A stretch of DNA of 64,000 nucleotides from UBA6522 sp965221035 (GCA_965221035.1 OZ244860.1:62001-126000); one strand, 5' to 3'; shown: positions 24,745 to 33,812, counted from the first letter of the stretch. The notes: generated by a model from the sequence alone, not told the origin. Numbers and translations: made by a program.

Positions 24745-26538
24745 ATGAGACTTCTGCACTATCTCGAAATCCAGAACTTCAAGCGCTTCGGTGACAGGCA
24801 GCGCATCGAACTGGATCATCCGGCCGTTCTCATCGGCCCTAACAATAGCGGGAAGACGACCGCCATCCAGGCGATCGCGCTGTGGTCGCAGGCCGTCAAG
24901 GCATGGCACGACAGCAAGGGTCAGGCACCACCGAAACAACGCACGTCTATTTCGCTGAACCGGCTGAATATAGTCTCGGTTCCGGTTCGGCGCACGCGCT
25001 ATTTCTGGCACAACACCAACATTCGGAAGGGAAACAAGGACATTCAGCTGGTGGTTACCGTCGGCGTCTTGCATGAGAACACGGTGCAACCGGTCACGAT
25101 GAAGTTTCGGAATCAGGGAGAGGACTTGGTCTACTGCACGCCGGACGAGGAAACGCTTCAAAACCCGCAAGTTATCGAGACTGCGGCACGCCTGAACATC
25201 GAGTTGCTCTACCCGATGTCGGGTCTGGACACGGAGGAGCCGATCCTTCAGCCGGGTCGTATCGACGTTCTGTTGGGGCAAGGTCAGACTGCGCAGGTGC
25301 TACGCAATCTATGCCTCATCGTTCTCAAGGAGAACGTGGATGACTGGAACAGAATCGCTGAACTGATGAAGCGCCTGTTCAGCGTGGAAATTGGAACGCC
25401 TCAGGAGACCAGTCGCGGCAGCATCGACCTGTTTTACCGCCAGAACAATGTGAAAGAGCGTCTCGATGTCGCACTCGCCGGACGTGGACTTCAGCAGTTG
25501 CTGTTGATATTCGCCTACCTTTATTCCCACCGGCGCAGCGTGTTGTTGGTCGACGAACCCGATGCGCATCTCGAAATACTGCGCCAGAAACAGGTTTACG
25601 TGCTGCTGCGGGAAATCGCCGCCGAAAATGGATCCCAAGTGATCTTGGTCACACATTCCGAAGTCATTCTGGACGAAGCCCTGGACCACAATCTGACTCT
25701 GTTGTTGGGGGGGCAGGCCGACGATCTTGCGGTAAAGGGAAACATTCGAAACGCGCTCAAGCATTATGGTACGGAGCACTATGTCCGGGCCAGACAGCGT
25801 GGTTACGTCTTGTACGTGGAGGGAGGTTCGGACCTCGATATCTTGCGTGCGCTTGCGTGGCGCAAGAGTCATGCTGTGGCGGATGCGTGGGATGAGCGAG
25901 TGAACGCATTCTATGTGCAGGACAATTTCCCGCATTCGGATCTCGATTCGGAACTTGCGCGGGTGGAAGGAGGATTTGGCGTAACACCTCGGCAGCATTT
26001 TTTCGCGATACGCGAAATGGTGCCGGGTCTCTCCGGTCTCGCTATCCTGGATGGAGACGGCAGGCAGCGCGAAGACGTGCACGAAGGGGGTCTTCGGATT
26101 ACCCATTGGAGCCGCTACGAGATCGAAAATTACTTCGTTTTGCCCAAAGCATTACGGAGTTTCGCGAGACAGGCGTATGATGACTTACCGCTCTTTCGTC
26201 AGTTCGATGACGAAATCAACGAAGTGCTCGATGAGCTGGTATTGGAGCAGGTCTTCAACGGTCGCGCGGACGATTTTGCAGCCTGGAATGAGGCCAATAC
26301 AGCCTTGGCCCGGGTGGTCTGGGAGTCGTCCACTCAGAACATCAAGCTCAGCGATTTCGCCGAGGAGTTTTTTCGCCGCCTGGCGGATCGTCTCGGTCAT
26401 GCCATGCTGCTTCGGAAGGGCGAGTTGCATCGGCTCATCGAATATGTCGACCCGGAGTCGGTTCCCGAGGAGGTCATCGAAAAACTTGACTTGCTCGCCG
26501 GACTCTTCGCCCAGGGCAACCCGGGAGAGGAGGCATGA
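24745..26538 (+). CDS. AAA/ABC ATPase with TOPRIM-like (DUF4435/OLD-like) nuclease domain
   Basis: This 597-residue protein has two parts. The N-terminal ABC-type ATPase has Walker A GPNNSGKT (31-38), a short signature region around GRGLQQLLL, Walker B VLLVDEPDAHLE (266-277) and an H-loop VTHSE (302-306). The C-terminal half is TOPRIM-like: YVEGGSDLD (Glu359, Asp363) and LAILDGDGR (Asp436, Asp438) form the acidic metal site, and YEIENYFV (Glu459, Glu461, Asn462) is a hallmark of DUF4435. Such proteins belong to the OLD family of ATPase-nucleases, several of which act in phage defence. Here it has no nuclease partner or helicase beside it, and it lies as an insertion between the amidohydrolase and pyrG. 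AAGGAAAG lies upstream of the ATG. Confidence 0.82.
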   Translation: MRLLHYLEIQNFKRFGDRQRIELDHPAVLIGPNNSGKTTAIQAIALWSQAVKAWHDSKGQAPPKQRTSISLNRLNIVSVPVRRTRYFWHNTNIRKGNKDIQLVVTVGVLHENTVQPVTMKFRNQGEDLVYCTPDEETLQNPQVIETAARLNIELLYPMSGLDTEEPILQPGRIDVLLGQGQTAQVLRNLCLIVLKENVDDWNRIAELMKRLFSVEIGTPQETSRGSIDLFYRQNNVKERLDVALAGRGLQQLLLIFAYLYSHRRSVLLVDEPDAHLEILRQKQVYVLLREIAAENGSQVILVTHSEVILDEALDHNLTLLLGGQADDLAVKGNIRNALKHYGTEHYVRARQRGYVLYVEGGSDLDILRALAWRKSHAVADAWDERVNAFYVQDNFPHSDLDSELARVEGGFGVTPRQHFFAIREMVPGLSGLAILDGDGRQREDVHEGGLRITHWSRYEIENYFVLPKALRSFARQAYDDLPLFRQFDDEINEVLDELVLEQVFNGRADDFAAWNEANTALARVVWESSTQNIKLSDFAEEFFRRLADRLGHAMLLRKGELHRLIEYVDPESVPEEVIEKLDLLAGLFAQGNPGEEA

Positions 26539-26613
26539 CAGTCGCGTTTTGGCAACTGCGCGCGGGCAGCGATACCCGGTAGCCTGCACCGCTGGTAGCC
26601 GGACTCCATTTTT

Positions 26614-26629
26614 GGTATTTTGCAATACC
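26614..26629. promoter_or_regulatory. Perfect palindrome upstream of pyrG
   Basis: GGTATT-TTGC-AATACC is a 6-base perfect inverted repeat in a small AT-rich patch, 84 bases upstream of the pyrG start. It could be a repressor site or a hairpin in the pyrG leader. No T-run follows, so it is not an obvious terminator for the upstream ATPase gene. Confidence 0.3.
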
Positions 26630-26712
26630 GTCTTGAAGCAGCGGCCAAAAGCGGTCCAGCGCCATCCCGCCGGGATGGTCCTGGGCCGTTGAGTGGCCAG
26701 TTTGGGCGGGCC

Positions 26713-28359
26713 ATGACGCGATTCATTTTCATCACCGGGGGCGTGGTCTCGTCCCTCGGCAAGGGCATCACCGCAGCGTCCCTCGGCGCCATTCTCGAAG
26801 CCCGTGGCCTGCACGTTCGCATGATCAAGCTGGACCCCTACATCAACGTGGACCCGGGCACCATGAGCCCGTTCCAGCACGGTGAGGTGTTCGTGACCGA
26901 GGACGGCACCGAAACCGACCTGGATCTCGGGCACTACGAGCGATTCGTCAGCAGCAAGACCGGCAGCTACAGCAATTTCACCACCGGGCGAATCTACAGC
27001 GAGGTCATCGCCAAGGAGCGACGGGGCGACTACCTTGGCGCCACCGTACAGGTCATTCCGCACATCACCGACGAGATCAAGGAGAGCGTGTTGCGTGGCG
27101 CCGGCGGCGCGGATGTCTGCATGGTCGAGATCGGCGGCACCGTGGGCGACATCGAGTCGCTGCCGTTCATGGAGGCGATTCGCCAACTGGGTGTCGAACT
27201 GGGCCGGACACGCACGGCCTATGTGCACCTGACGCTGGTGCCCTATATCGCCGCGTCGTCGGAGATCAAGACCAAGCCCACCCAGCACTCCGTGAAGGAA
27301 TTGCGTTCCATCGGAATTCAGCCGGACATTCTCGTGTGCCGGTCGGAGCAACCGCTGCCGGACGAGCAGCGCGCCAAGATCGCCCTGTTCACCAACGTCG
27401 AGGAGCGGGCCGTGATTTCGGCCGTGGATGTGGACAACCTCTACAAGATTCCGCTGATGCTCAACGAGCAAGCCCTGGATGAAATCGTCGTCGACAAGCT
27501 GAGGCTCGACGTCCCCCGGGCGGACCTTTCGAAATGGAGGTCGGTGGTCGAGGCCCACGCCAACCCCGAGGCCGAGGTGGAGGTCGCCATGGTCGGCAAG
27601 TACATGGACATTCGGGATTCCTACATTTCGCTCACCGAAGCGCTGTCGCATGCCGGCATCCAGACCCGCACCCGGGTCAACATCCGCTACGTGGAGTCCG
27701 AGGAGCTGGAAACCGAAGGCACCGGCCTGCTGCGCACCGCCGACGCCATACTTGTGCCCGGAGGATTCGGCGACCGCGGCATCGAAGGCAAGATCTCCGC
27801 GGTCGCGCTGGCGCGGGAGAAGCGCATTCCCTACCTGGGCATCTGCCTGGGCTTGCAGGTCGCGGTGATCGAGTTCGCACGCAACGTGGCCGGACTCGCC
27901 GGCGCGCACTCCACGGAATTTCAGGCCGACACGCCGGACCCCGTCATCGCCCTGATCACCGAGTGGCAGGACCGTAGCGGCGCCATCGAGGAGCGTACGG
28001 AGGATTCCGACCTGGGCGGCACCATGCGGCTTGGTGCGCAAGCCTGCCAGCTGGCCCCGGACAGCCTGGCCCGGGAGGTCTATGGCCGGGACACGATCAA
28101 CGAGCGTCACCGCCACCGTTATGAGTTCAACAACAATTACCATCGACTGCTGGCCGAAAAGGGTCTGGTGTTCTCCGGGCGGTCCAGCGACGACCTGGCG
28201 GAGATCGTCGAACTGCCAGGGCATCCGTGGTTCCTGGCCTGCCAGTTCCATCCCGAATTCACCTCCAATCCGCTCGATGGGCACCCGCTGTTCGCCAGTT
28301 TCGTGACCGCGGCGCGCTCCTGTCAGGGGCTGAGGCTGCCGCGGGTGGCCCGCGCATGA
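26713..28359 (+). CDS. pyrG: CTP synthase
   Basis: PyrG aminates UTP to CTP with glutamine and ATP. The synthase domain starts MTRFIFITGGVVSSLGKG and contains MIKLDPYINVDPGTMSPFQH. The class I glutamine amidotransferase domain has the nucleophile Cys378 in YLGICLGLQVA, and the catalytic His/Glu in CQFHPEFTSNP. It has 548 residues (E. coli 545). The ATG at 26713 matches the family start. Its stop overlaps the kdsA ATG (ATGA), giving a pyrG-kdsA-eno-ftsB operon. Confidence 0.98.
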   Translation: MTRFIFITGGVVSSLGKGITAASLGAILEARGLHVRMIKLDPYINVDPGTMSPFQHGEVFVTEDGTETDLDLGHYERFVSSKTGSYSNFTTGRIYSEVIAKERRGDYLGATVQVIPHITDEIKESVLRGAGGADVCMVEIGGTVGDIESLPFMEAIRQLGVELGRTRTAYVHLTLVPYIAASSEIKTKPTQHSVKELRSIGIQPDILVCRSEQPLPDEQRAKIALFTNVEERAVISAVDVDNLYKIPLMLNEQALDEIVVDKLRLDVPRADLSKWRSVVEAHANPEAEVEVAMVGKYMDIRDSYISLTEALSHAGIQTRTRVNIRYVESEELETEGTGLLRTADAILVPGGFGDRGIEGKISAVALAREKRIPYLGICLGLQVAVIEFARNVAGLAGAHSTEFQADTPDPVIALITEWQDRSGAIEERTEDSDLGGTMRLGAQACQLAPDSLAREVYGRDTINERHRHRYEFNNNYHRLLAEKGLVFSGRSSDDLAEIVELPGHPWFLACQFHPEFTSNPLDGHPLFASFVTAARSCQGLRLPRVARA

Positions 28360-29195
28360 AGCTCGCCGGGTTCGAGGCCGGCAATTCCGCGCCGTTGTTC
28401 CTGATTTCCGGTCCCTGCGTCATCGAGGGCGAAGCGTTCGTCGTCGACGTGGCCGGGAAGCTGTCGGAGATCACGGCTGCGCTGGAAATTCCGTTCATCT
28501 TCAAGTCTTCGTTCGACAAGGCCAACCGTTCGTCCATCGGCAGTTTCCGGGGGCTGGGCCTGGAGCGGGGGCTGAAGGCCCTGGAAGCGGTGCGGCGGCA
28601 GGTCGGCGTCCCGGTACTCACCGATGTTCACGAGGATACCCCGTTGGCGGAGGTCGCGGAGGTCGTGGACGTGCTGCAGACGCCCGCGATGCTGTGCCGC
28701 CAGACCAATTTCATCGTCTCGGTCGCGTCCTGCGGCCGCCCGGTCAATATCAAGAAGGGGCAGTTCCTGTCCCCCTGGGAGATGACCAACGTGGTCGAGA
28801 AGGCCCGCTCCACCGGCAACGAGGACATCCTGGTGTGCGAGCGGGGTTACATGTTCGGCTACAACAACCTGGTTTCCGACATGCGCTCGCTGGTGCTGAT
28901 GCGGGATACCGGCTGTCCGGTGGTGTTCGACGCGGGTCATTCGGTTCAGTATCCGGGGGCGCAGGGCCATGCCTCCGGCGGGGAGCGGGGCTTCATCCCG
29001 CCCTTGGCCCGTGCGGCCGTCGCCACGGGTGTCGCGGGGCTGTTCCTCGAGTCGCATCCGAATCCTGACCAGGCCATGAGCGATGGACCCAACGCCTGGC
29101 CCCTCGATCAGATGTCGGCGCTGCTGACGCGCCTCAAGGCCATTGACCGGGCCGTCAAGAACGGTGTTCTGGAAGAGCAGCGGAACCAGGGATGA
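28356..29195 (+). CDS. kdsA: 3-deoxy-8-phosphooctulonate synthase (KDO-8-P synthase)
   Basis: KdsA condenses phosphoenolpyruvate with arabinose-5-phosphate to make KDO-8-phosphate for the LPS inner core. It shows ISGPCVIEGE, FKSSFDKANRSSI, GVPVLTDVHED, QTPAMLCRQTNF and FDAGHSVQYPG, the active-site stretches of the TIM barrel. It has 279 residues (E. coli 284). It is translationally coupled to pyrG. Its presence with lpxA/B/D and fabZ indicates a complete LPS-bearing outer membrane. Confidence 0.98.
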   Translation: MKLAGFEAGNSAPLFLISGPCVIEGEAFVVDVAGKLSEITAALEIPFIFKSSFDKANRSSIGSFRGLGLERGLKALEAVRRQVGVPVLTDVHEDTPLAEVAEVVDVLQTPAMLCRQTNFIVSVASCGRPVNIKKGQFLSPWEMTNVVEKARSTGNEDILVCERGYMFGYNNLVSDMRSLVLMRDTGCPVVFDAGHSVQYPGAQGHASGGERGFIPPLARAAVATGVAGLFLESHPNPDQAMSDGPNAWPLDQMSALLTRLKAIDRAVKNGVLEEQRNQG

Positions 29196-29208
29196 ACAGG
29201 AAAACGCG

Positions 29209-30492
29209 ATGAGCCGAATCAAGGATGTGCAAGGACTCGAGATACTGGACTCCCGGGGGATTCCCACGGTGGAAGCGGTGGTCAGGCTCGAGTCGGGAGC
29301 ACAGGGCCGGGCAGCGGTCCCGTCGGGGGCGTCCACGGGTTCCCGGGAGGCGGTCGAACTGCGCGACGGCGATCAGCGGCGTTACGCGGGCAAGGGCGTC
29401 AGGCGCGCCGTGGATTTCGTCAACGGCGAGATTCGTGACACGGTGACCGGGATCGACAGCGAGGATCAAGAGGCCGTGGATGGGCGCCTGATCGACCTGG
29501 ACGGCACACCCAACAAGTCGCGGATGGGGGCCAATGCGGTCCTCGCGGTCTCGTTGGCCAACGCCAGGGCCAGCGCGGCGCACCAGGGCGAGCCGCTGTA
29601 CCGGGCTCTTGCCGGGCGGGACGAATACGTCCTGCCGGTGCCGATGATGAACATCATCAACGGCGGTGCCCACGCCAACAACAGTGTGGACATCCAGGAG
29701 TTCATGATTCTTCCCGTCGGGGCGCCCAGCTTCTCCGAAAGCCTGCGCCATGGCGCCGAGGTATTTCACAGCCTCAAGCGCGTGCTTGAAAGGCGCGGCT
29801 TGAGTACGGCGGTGGGCGACGAAGGTGGATTCGCGCCGAATCTGGCCTCCAACGAGGCGGCGCTCGAGGCCATCGCCGAAGCCGTGGAGGAGGCCGGTTA
29901 CACCCTGGGGCGCGAGATCTACCTGGGGCTGGATGTGGCCAGCACGGAGTTTCATGCCGATGGGGCCTATCGGCTGGAGTCCGAGGGGCGGGAGTTCAGT
30001 TCGACCGAATTTTGCGGGTACCTGGAGGATATCGTCGCCCGTTACCCGGTCATTTCCATCGAAGACGGCATGGCAGAGGACGACTGGTCCGGCTGGTCGT
30101 ATCTGAGCAGCCGATTGAGGGACCGGATTCAACTGGTGGGTGACGACCTGTTCGTCACCAACACGGAGATACTGAGCACGGGAATCGAGCGGCGGATCGC
30201 CAACAGCATCCTGGTCAAGCCCAATCAGATCGGCACCCTGACCGAGACGGTCGCGGCCATCGACATGGCCGGCGCGGCCGGCTATACGTCGGTGGTTTCG
30301 CACCGTTCCGGGGAGACCGAGGACACCACCATAGCGGATATTGCGGTCGCCACGGCGGCCACACAGATCAAGACAGGCTCGTTAAGCCGTTCCGACCGGA
30401 TCGCCAAGTACAATCGGTTGCTGCGGATCGAGGCCGAACTGGGCGACCGCGCCGCATTCGCTGGCGCCGATGCGTTTCCAATGAGCCTGTAA
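29209..30492 (+). CDS. eno: Enolase
   Basis: Enolase interconverts 2-phosphoglycerate and phosphoenolpyruvate. The N-terminus IKDVQGLEILDSRGIPTVEA, the loop PSGASTGSREAVELRDGD, catalytic region VGDEGGFAPNL, the Mg ligands around LGLDVASTEF, ISIEDGMAEDDW and LVGDDLFVTN, and SHRSGETEDT are all present. It has 427 residues (E. coli 432). pyrG-eno-ftsB order is conserved, with kdsA inserted. Confidence 0.98.
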   Translation: MSRIKDVQGLEILDSRGIPTVEAVVRLESGAQGRAAVPSGASTGSREAVELRDGDQRRYAGKGVRRAVDFVNGEIRDTVTGIDSEDQEAVDGRLIDLDGTPNKSRMGANAVLAVSLANARASAAHQGEPLYRALAGRDEYVLPVPMMNIINGGAHANNSVDIQEFMILPVGAPSFSESLRHGAEVFHSLKRVLERRGLSTAVGDEGGFAPNLASNEAALEAIAEAVEEAGYTLGREIYLGLDVASTEFHADGAYRLESEGREFSSTEFCGYLEDIVARYPVISIEDGMAEDDWSGWSYLSSRLRDRIQLVGDDLFVTNTEILSTGIERRIANSILVKPNQIGTLTETVAAIDMAGAAGYTSVVSHRSGETEDTTIADIAVATAATQIKTGSLSRSDRIAKYNRLLRIEAELGDRAAFAGADAFPMSL

Positions 30493-30530
30493 ACGGTTAC
30501 CATCAGCCACTTGGGAGAGTTGCGTCGAAC

Positions 30531-30854
30531 ATGCGAATCCTGTTGCTACTACTGCTAGTCAGCCTGGGCCTCGTGCAAGCCCGCCTCTGGTCCCCCGACG
30601 ACGGCCTGCGCGAGGTGAGGCAGCTGGAGAAACTGATCGCCGAACGTACCCTGGAGAATCGCGAGCTGTCCGCCCGCAATGCGGCGCTGGAGGGCGAGGT
30701 GCGGGATCTCAAGCAAGGGCTTGCCGCGGCCGAGGAGCGCGCCCGCGCCGATCTTGGCATGATCGCCGAAGGCGAGACCTTCTACCAGATCACCCGGTTG
30801 CCCTCCGGAAACCGGGCGCAATCCACAGAACCCGCCGCAACCACGGGACCCTAG
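30531..30854 (+). CDS. ftsB: Cell division protein FtsB
   Basis: FtsB is a small bitopic divisome protein that links FtsL and FtsQ. The 107-residue product begins with a single transmembrane helix (MRILLLLLLVSLGLVQA), followed by a leucine-zipper-like coiled coil (about 30-75). The conserved GMIAEGETFYQI segment lies at the end of the coiled coil. In enterics ispD and ispF follow; here the next gene is the opposed smrA and no isoprenoid gene is present. Confidence 0.92.
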   Translation: MRILLLLLLVSLGLVQARLWSPDDGLREVRQLEKLIAERTLENRELSARNAALEGEVRDLKQGLAAAEERARADLGMIAEGETFYQITRLPSGNRAQSTEPAATTGP

Positions 30855-30860
30855 GTGATC

Positions 30861-31397
30861 TCAGCGCCTTCGGCGAAGCAGGACATACACGGCGCCGGAA
30901 CCGCCATCCCGGGCGCGGGCGGAAACGAATGCCAGCACTTCATCCCACCGGGACAGCCAGCGCTGCACGCATGTTTTCAGGACCGGGCCACGCGGGCCTG
31001 AACGCAGGCCCTTGCCGTGGATCACGCGAACGCAACCGATTCCTCGCGCCGCCGCCTCCGCGACGAACTCCCGCAGCCGCAACCGCGCCTGGTTCACCGT
31101 GAGTCCATGCAGATCCATCTCGCCCTCGATTCGAAAGCGGCCGCGGCGCAGGTGGCGAAAGGTCCGCTCCGGCAGGCTGGCCCGCCGGTATGACATCCCC
31201 TCGCCGAGCTGTTCCAGGGGGTCGGGATCCTCGCCGGTGCCGTGCAGGCTCTCGCGCAGAACTTGCCGACGGGCCGCTCGCGCCATGTCGGCAGCCGCCG
31301 GCCGGGCACGTCGATGCATGGCGCGTTCTTCGTACTGCAGGCGTCTGACGCCGCGCATGGCGCGAACAAAGGCGTCCTTGTCGTCGCTGGCAGTCAA
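30861..31397 (-). CDS. smrA: Smr domain protein
   Basis: Small MutS-related domain protein; such domains are DNA or RNA endonucleases in some bacteria, and the exact role here is not known. The C-terminal Smr domain has the hallmark MDLHGLTVNQARLRLREF and the conserved CVRVIHGKGLRS. The N-terminal ~85 residues are charged. The start TTG (31397) is preceded by GGAG at 7 bases and gives MTASDDKDAFVRAMRGVRRL, which fits relatives such as SmrA/YdaL. A TATACT box lies just upstream. It has 178 residues and ends 6 bases beyond the ftsB stop, with opposite orientation. Confidence 0.88.
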   Translation of the reverse strand: MTASDDKDAFVRAMRGVRRLQYEERAMHRRARPAAADMARAARRQVLRESLHGTGEDPDPLEQLGEGMSYRRASLPERTFRHLRRGRFRIEGEMDLHGLTVNQARLRLREFVAEAAARGIGCVRVIHGKGLRSGPRGPVLKTCVQRWLSRWDEVLAFVSARARDGGSGAVYVLLRRRR

Positions 31398-31573
31398 CTC
31401 GATGCTCCGCCGAACCCGGGCATCCAGTATAGTGGCGCGCAAAGCGCTGAATCCAGAGTACCGAGGCCAGCCTTTCTGGCCCGAAAGGGTGGTCCGGGCA
31501 TGGGCGCGGAATTCCTGAACGCGTTGTGGAGCAAGCCGCGGTGAGGCATGTTCGAGAGGTCCGTGGGGTGGGC

Positions 31574-32221
31574 ATGACGTCGTTGCGCACCCGGGACCGG
31601 CTGATTCGCCGCCTGGAACGCGAAGGCATCGAAAACGAGGCGGTGCTGGACCGAATCCGGGAGGTGCCGAGACACTTGTTCGTCGACGAGGCGCTGGCCA
31701 GCCGCGCCTATGAGGATACCGCATTGCCCATTGGTCGCGGTCAGACCATCTCGCAGCCGTATATCGTTGCCTTGATGACACAGGCGCTCGTTGGTGGCCT
31801 GCCGCCGGGGGGCAAGCTCGGGCGAATCCTGGAAATCGGCACCGGCAGTGGTTACCAGACGGCTGTCGTTGCGCCGTTCGCCCGGCACGTGTTCAGCATC
31901 GAGCGGCTGCTTCCATTGATTGGTCATGCCCGGCGACGGCTCAAGGATCTTGAAGTAAGCAATGTATCGCTCCGCCATGGCGACGGCATACGGGGCTGGC
32001 AAGCACAGGCGCCCTTTCAGGGAATCATTGTCGCCGCCGCACCCTTGGACGTTCCCAAGGACCTGCTCGATCAACTGGATGAAGGCGGGCGGCTGGTCAT
32101 CCCGACCGGTGAGCGCGGGTCCCAGTGTCTGCACTGCATCACCCGAACCGTCAGAGGGTACCGGCGCGATCCGCTGTGCCCGGTAAGCTTTGTGCCACTC
32201 TTGCCTGGTACCATCAATTGA
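31574..32221 (+). CDS. pcm: Protein-L-isoaspartate O-methyltransferase
   Basis: Pcm uses S-adenosylmethionine to methylate isoaspartyl residues and start their repair. It has RAYEDTALPIGRGQTISQPY, the SAM-binding ILEIGTGSGYQTAVVA, and the C-terminal GRLVIPTGERGSQ. The ATG at 31574 gives 215 residues (E. coli 208). In enterics the order is surE-pcm-nlpD-rpoS; here surE is absent and a YqaA gene lies between pcm and nlpD. Confidence 0.95.
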   Translation: MTSLRTRDRLIRRLEREGIENEAVLDRIREVPRHLFVDEALASRAYEDTALPIGRGQTISQPYIVALMTQALVGGLPPGGKLGRILEIGTGSGYQTAVVAPFARHVFSIERLLPLIGHARRRLKDLEVSNVSLRHGDGIRGWQAQAPFQGIIVAAAPLDVPKDLLDQLDEGGRLVIPTGERGSQCLHCITRTVRGYRRDPLCPVSFVPLLPGTIN

Positions 32222-32793
32222 GCCTCTTTTCCGGTCTGTACGACAGTGCGCTACGGTGGGCACGGCATCGTCATGCCGAGCGCTACCTGGCCGGACTCAG
32301 TTTCGCCGAGTCGTCGTTCTTTCCCATCCCCCCCGAAGCGATTCTCGTGCCCATGACGCTGGCCGAACCCCGCAAGGGGTGGCGACTCGCGCTTGTAACC
32401 ACCTTGGCCTCCGTGCTGGGCGGCGCCGCCGGCTATGCCATCGGCTGGTTCGCGGTGGACGCCATCGAACCCGTCCTGAGAGCCGCGGGGTATTGGGATG
32501 GGTATCTGCTTGCGGCCGAATGGTTTGCGGCCTGGGGGTTTGTGGCGGTGCTCGGAGCGGGATTTTCGCCGGTTCCCTACAAGATTTTCACCATCGCGGC
32601 AGGCGCGCTGCAGATGCTGTTCCCGCTGTTCGTGTTGGCGTCGCTGGTGGGACGCGGCGCCCGGTTCTTTCTGGTCGCCGGTCTGATACGCTGGGGAGGC
32701 CGGCCCATGGAGCGGAAATTGCGCCAACATGTGGACCTGGCAGGATGGATTTCGATAGCCTTGCTCATCGTCGCGTACCTGGTTCTAAGCTAG
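32218..32793 (+). CDS. yqaA: YqaA-family (DedA-like) membrane protein
   Basis: The product is an integral membrane protein of unknown function in the SNARE-associated/DedA superfamily, 191 residues with about four or five hydrophobic segments. It shows LYDSALRWARHRHAERYLAG, LSFAESSFFPIPPEAILVPM and a GFSPVPYKIFTIAAGAL re-entrant motif with the conserved proline. Start is TTG 32218, overlapping the pcm stop (TTGA). YqaA next to pcm and nlpD is seen in several non-enteric gammaproteobacteria. Confidence 0.9.
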   Translation: MSLFSGLYDSALRWARHRHAERYLAGLSFAESSFFPIPPEAILVPMTLAEPRKGWRLALVTTLASVLGGAAGYAIGWFAVDAIEPVLRAAGYWDGYLLAAEWFAAWGFVAVLGAGFSPVPYKIFTIAAGALQMLFPLFVLASLVGRGARFFLVAGLIRWGGRPMERKLRQHVDLAGWISIALLIVAYLVLS

Positions 32794-32831
32794 TGCCCCA
32801 TTCGTCCGACAATCGCGAATCAGTGGCCTGA

Positions 32832-33728
32832 ATGCGGGCTCGGCGCGCATTCGTGGTCGCTGTCGCCGTACTTCTGGCGGTGGCCTGCACGCCGACATTG
32901 GTAGAGTTCACGCCGCGCGTTCACGTGGTTCAGGCGGGGGATACACTGTTCTCCATCGCCTGGCGCAATCAGGTGGACTTGCGCCAGCTTGTTCTATGGA
33001 ACGAGATCGAGAATCCCGACTTGATACTCGTCGGGCAGAGGATTTATCTGACACCGGAAGGACTGGGCCAATCACGGGCCACCGAAGCGGGCCAACCACC
33101 GGTTGCGTCACGCACGGGAACCGACCGGCCGGTTACGGCGCAGGCTGACAACCGCCAGCCCGAAGCGACGCCACCCGCTGCCGCGACAACCCGCACCGCG
33201 TCAACCACCGGCCCGGACGCGGCAAGCCCGTCGCCGCCGGCGCCAGGATCTTCGGCGGCAATACCGCCGGTTCGAGCACCCGCGGCCGCGACTCCACCAC
33301 CGAAGGCGCCGGTGCCCCCCGCGACTCCCGTGCGACGATCCCCGCTGCCGGAATTGCCCGCGCCCACCTGGCAGTGGCCGATTCGAGGGGCCGTGGTGAG
33401 CCCGTACGGCGCCGCCGAAGGCACCGGTAGCGGGATCGGTATCGGGGGACGGCTTGGCGCGGACATACGGGCTTCCGCGGCCGGACAGGTGGTCTATGCC
33501 GGTGACGGACTGGCGGCCTACGGCAATCTGGTCATCATCAAGCACAACGACACCTTCCTGAGCGCATACGGACTGAATGATGAACTGCTGGTGGGGGAGG
33601 GCGACACGGTCCGGCAGGGCGATGTCATAGCGAGGATGGGACTGGGACCCGAACGACAGCCGCAGGTGCATTTCGAGATCAGGCGCAACGGCACGCCGGT
33701 GGACCCGCTTGGCCTGTTGCCAAAGTGA
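32832..33728 (+). CDS. nlpD: NlpD-like lipoprotein (LysM + degenerate LytM)
   Basis: NlpD activates the amidase AmiC during septum splitting. The lipobox LAVAC (Cys19) is followed by a LysM domain (about 31-74: VVQAGDTLFSIAWRNQV), a Pro/Ala/Thr-rich linker (75-180), and a C-terminal LytM/M23 domain (from about 190). The zinc ligands of active M23 peptidases are replaced (GADIRA and SAYGL lack the His), which matches the catalytically inactive activators of this family. It has 298 residues. rpoS, normally next, is not present; an opposed gene follows. Confidence 0.92.
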   Translation: MRARRAFVVAVAVLLAVACTPTLVEFTPRVHVVQAGDTLFSIAWRNQVDLRQLVLWNEIENPDLILVGQRIYLTPEGLGQSRATEAGQPPVASRTGTDRPVTAQADNRQPEATPPAAATTRTASTTGPDAASPSPPAPGSSAAIPPVRAPAAATPPPKAPVPPATPVRRSPLPELPAPTWQWPIRGAVVSPYGAAEGTGSGIGIGGRLGADIRASAAGQVVYAGDGLAAYGNLVIIKHNDTFLSAYGLNDELLVGEGDTVRQGDVIARMGLGPERQPQVHFEIRRNGTPVDPLGLLPK

Positions 33729-33778
33729 AGCCTCCGCGGCCGGGATCGGGACAGCGCCCCGCCTCGGCGTTGCCGGCG

Positions 33779-33798
33779 TGACCTGATGTGGCAGGTCA
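33779..33798. terminator. Stem-loop between convergent nlpD and Mth938-like gene
   Basis: TGACCTG-ATGTGG-CAGGTCA forms a perfect 7-base stem with a 6-base loop between the two converging genes. It lacks a T-run on either side, so at best it is a weak or Rho-assisted bidirectional terminator. Confidence 0.3.
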
Positions 33799-33812
33799 GG
33801 CTTGAATCGACG

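Noticed and set aside
26185..28284. A 699-residue minus-strand frame
   Set aside because: It lies antisense to the ATPase gene and pyrG; high-GC third positions create long antisense frames.
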